24,089 nt of DNA, taken from assembly GCA_029863825.1 (NCBI GenBank), contig JAOTUP010000002.1, forward strand, positions 1 to 24,089, written 5' to 3'. The DNA is from Acidobacteriota bacterium. GTDB taxonomy: Bacteria > Acidobacteriota > Thermoanaerobaculia > Multivoradales > JAHEKO01. Positions 22,131-24,089 of this stretch are shown here, piece after piece. The translations under genes and the position numbers were made by a program. The notes beneath the pieces were generated by a model. The model was given only the letters and a program-made list of their open reading frames with translations, made no database searches and was not told where the DNA came from. The number at the start of each line of letters is the position of its first letter. Positions within the stretch are counted from its first letter, which is position 1.

Positions 22131-22841
22131 ATGACAGACAGATCCTTGCGTCTCCTCATATTCGACTGGGACGGAACTCTTCTCGATTCGGTCGCCACCA
22201 TCGTCTCGTGCGTGCAAGCGACTCTCTCAGAGCTGGGCGAGATGCCGGCTGAGGAAGAGAGCATTCGGGCGTCGATAGGTCTCGGTCTGCGCGAAACGGT
22301 CGACATGTTTCGTCCGGGCTGCGACGACGAGCTGTTCGACCAGGTTGTTGCGGTATACAGGCGTCTATGGAGTGAACGATTTGCCGGCCGGCCGGCGCTT
22401 TTTGCCGGTGTCGGACAGGTGCTGCAGAGACTCAGGGAGGATGGGTTCTTGTTGGCGATCGCTACGGCCAAGAGTCGAGGTGGATTGCGAGCCGATCTGA
22501 GTCGAACTGGTCTGGCGAGCATGTTCAGTAGCACTCGAACGATGGATGAAGCACCGAGCAAGCCGGATCCGAGCATGGTGTTCGAAATCCTGCAGGAACT
22601 GAATGTGACGGCGCAGGAGAGTCTGATGATCGGCGACACGACCCATGATCTGGCGATGGCTGCGAACGCCGGCGTCACCGCGGTGGCGGTGTGCAGCGGC
22701 TGCGAGTCCCGTCAGGTGCTGGAACGCCGCCATCCGGCGGGCTGTCTGGATTCCGTGATCGATCTGCCCCGTTGGTTGGAAGGCGAGCTTCCCGACCGAC
22801 CCCGACCCGGTACACGACGGGCCTCTCGGCCGTCAGGTTGA
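22131..22841 (+). CDS. HAD superfamily hydrolase, phosphoglycolate phosphatase-like
   Basis: A 236-residue subfamily IA HAD phosphatase. Motif I is DWDGT (D12, D14), motif II ATAKS (T112), motif III K144 (SKPDPSMV) and motif IV GDTTHD (D169, D173). A helical cap lies between about 20 and 90 (SVATIVSCVQATLSELGEMPAEEESIRASIG). The family includes phosphoglycolate phosphatase and the muramate-phosphate phosphatase MupP, but the substrate is not settled by the motifs. The C-terminal tail (about 25 Pro/Arg-rich residues) is not conserved. It is the last gene of the plus-strand run and converges with the flavoprotein, 22 bp apart. Confidence 0.9.
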   Translation: MTDRSLRLLIFDWDGTLLDSVATIVSCVQATLSELGEMPAEEESIRASIGLGLRETVDMFRPGCDDELFDQVVAVYRRLWSERFAGRPALFAGVGQVLQRLREDGFLLAIATAKSRGGLRADLSRTGLASMFSSTRTMDEAPSKPDPSMVFEILQELNVTAQESLMIGDTTHDLAMAANAGVTAVAVCSGCESRQVLERRHPAGCLDSVIDLPRWLEGELPDRPRPGTRRASRPSG

Positions 22842-22863
22842 AGTCGTCGAAAGCGCTCGAAGC

Positions 22864-24089
22864 TCAGGCCGGAGATTTCGACGGATTTGTCGCTGCCGCT
22901 GCGAGGAGTTCGAAGACCTCCTCGACTTGCTGCCACCCGACTCGCATCAGAAAGGCCGCGTTGCGACCGTAGGACTTGACGCCAAGAATGAAGAAGTTCA
23001 GTTCCGGATTGACCAAATTGTCGACACCGTGGCTCTCCTGGTCCAGACAGTCTTCCGTGGTCGAACCGAGAAGAGCCGCCGACAGCTTCATCGGGCCGGC
23101 GGTTGCATAGCACTCGTGCACTTGTAGCTGGCGATAGATCGAGTGGTCACCGACCGAGCCGGTGAGCGACAGAACCCAGTCCACGGCGATGCGCGTCAAC
23201 GTGCCGTCTTGATGTCGAAGGGTGACCTCGATCTTGCCGCTGCGGCGCGCCAGCGAGTCGACGACAACGCCCTTGAGGGTCTCGATGAACTCGGAAGAGC
23301 CATCTGCAAGCTGCTCCGCCTCCGCCACTAGTCGAGCTCGCTCGGGCAGCGGGTCGTCGGGATCCACGGCCCACTCGGGCTGGCTCCGCCGCAGTGCCCA
23401 CAGGACTCGCGTTCCCGGGTAGCGCTCGGCAAGATCTGAGAGGTCAGTGGCCGCGGTCTGGGCCGAGTGGCCGGCTCCGACAAGCAAAACCGTCTTGCCG
23501 GCCCACACCTCCGGTTCCCCCAGGAAGTCCGGGATGTGACGGCGGATTCCATCCGCGAGAGCCCGTTCTCCCGGTGCGGCGATGCCTCCGTCACCGAGGG
23601 TGTTGGGATTGCCGTAGGTACCGGTGCAATCGAGCACGACATCGGCATGCTCTATCGACTCGCCGCTCTCGTCTTCGAGCAGGAGTCGAAAGCGCGATGC
23701 ACCGCGTCTTCCGGATCCGATTTCCTCGTGTTTCAGAAGACCTTCACGGCCGATTTCGACAACCCGCGTTCCGGTCCTCAGATGCGGCTCCACATATGGC
23801 AAAGCGGCGAGTGGGGCCAGGACGCGCTCGACCAGCTCGTCACCGGTTGGACAGTCTGGCTCCGCTCCTGGTGCGGGATGACCGGCGGTCTCGAGATGAC
23901 GCTGCATCCTCTCGGAGATGTCGAAGGACCACGGCGAGAAGAGCCGAACATGGCCCCAGGAGCGGACGTTGCCGGCGACGCCGGACGAAGCCTCGTAAAG
24001 GGTGAACGGAAAACCGAAATCAACCGCGGCGAGTGCCGCTTCGAGACCGGTCGGGCCGGCGCCGAGAATTGCGATGTGGGATTTTCTCA
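22864..24089 (-). CDS. FAD/NAD(P)-dependent flavoprotein oxidoreductase (start cut by one base)
   Basis: About 408 residues of a two-Rossmann-fold flavoprotein. The FAD-binding motif ILGAGPTGLEAALAA lies at 8-22, a second dinucleotide motif LLVGAGHSAQTAATDL in the middle binds NAD(P)H, and LDCTGTYGNPNT resembles the conserved glycine-threonine strand of flavin monooxygenases. The C-terminal NFFILGVKSYGRNAAFLMRVG is a conserved-looking end. The frame begins TG-AGA-AAA at the window edge, so the initiator is ATG or GTG with its first base just outside. Substrate unknown. It is convergent with the HAD gene; no terminator is clear in the 22-bp gap. Confidence 0.85.
   Translation of the reverse strand, partial: RKSHIAILGAGPTGLEAALAAVDFGFPFTLYEASSGVAGNVRSWGHVRLFSPWSFDISERMQRHLETAGHPAPGAEPDCPTGDELVERVLAPLAALPYVEPHLRTGTRVVEIGREGLLKHEEIGSGRRGASRFRLLLEDESGESIEHADVVLDCTGTYGNPNTLGDGGIAAPGERALADGIRRHIPDFLGEPEVWAGKTVLLVGAGHSAQTAATDLSDLAERYPGTRVLWALRRSQPEWAVDPDDPLPERARLVAEAEQLADGSSEFIETLKGVVVDSLARRSGKIEVTLRHQDGTLTRIAVDWVLSLTGSVGDHSIYRQLQVHECYATAGPMKLSAALLGSTTEDCLDQESHGVDNLVNPELNFFILGVKSYGRNAAFLMRVGWQQVEEVFELLAAAATNPSKSPA

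Overview
The window (24,089 bp, moderately high GC by eye) is a bacterial chromosomal replication-origin neighbourhood, not an accessory island. It holds dnaA, dnaN, recF, gyrB and gyrA in order, the rpmH-rnpA-yidD-yidC cluster, and the tadA / SRP RNA / dnaX / ybaB / recR block. GyrB is the long form with the C-terminal insertion (814 aa), GyrA has an acidic tail, and several genes use GTG, TTG or perhaps CTG starts. I cannot fix the taxon from sequence alone; a Gram-negative lineage such as Acidobacteriota or a former deltaproteobacterial group is my guess, at low confidence.

Layout. 1-1841, minus strand: rpmH, rnpA, yidD and the 5' two thirds of yidC, which leaves the window on the left; they are preceded by a promoter and a leader with mutually exclusive hairpins. 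2057-2762, minus: two tRNA-Ser genes (CGA, GGA) and tadA. 2911-5632, plus: SRP RNA (ffs), dnaX, ybaB, recR. 5642-8916: a DUF4157-like putative metallopeptidase (minus), a NadR/AAA_28-type P-loop protein plus a double cNMP-binding protein (plus), and mutY (minus). 8917-9380: a 464-bp spacer with repeats, a dnaA promoter and DnaA boxes. 9381-18417, plus: dnaA, the probable oriC, dnaN, recF, gyrB, gyrA. 18476-22841, plus: a CPBP intramembrane protease, then a tightly packed M20 peptidase / CYTH / nucleotidyltransferase / HAD phosphatase run. 22864-24089, minus: a flavoprotein oxidoreductase whose start codon is cut by one base at the right edge.

How it fits together. The dnaA-dnaN spacer has a perfect DnaA box (TTATCCACA) followed after 13 nt by four consecutive DnaA-trio triplets and an A-rich stretch, the layout of the basal unwinding system described for Bacillus subtilis. 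With the boxes upstream of dnaA this suggests a bipartite oriC. If replication starts there, recF, gyrB, gyrA and the M20 operon lie co-directional with the right fork and rpmH-yidC with the left fork, while dnaX-ybaB-recR is transcribed head-on to the left fork.

The less usual signals are the predicted unwinding element, a recF that lacks any ATG/GTG/TTG codon in the right place, switchable hairpins before rpmH, an inverted repeat straddling the gyrB promoter, and two small operons of uncharacterised signalling or salvage genes. I saw no mobile element, prophage, CRISPR array or obvious pseudogene.
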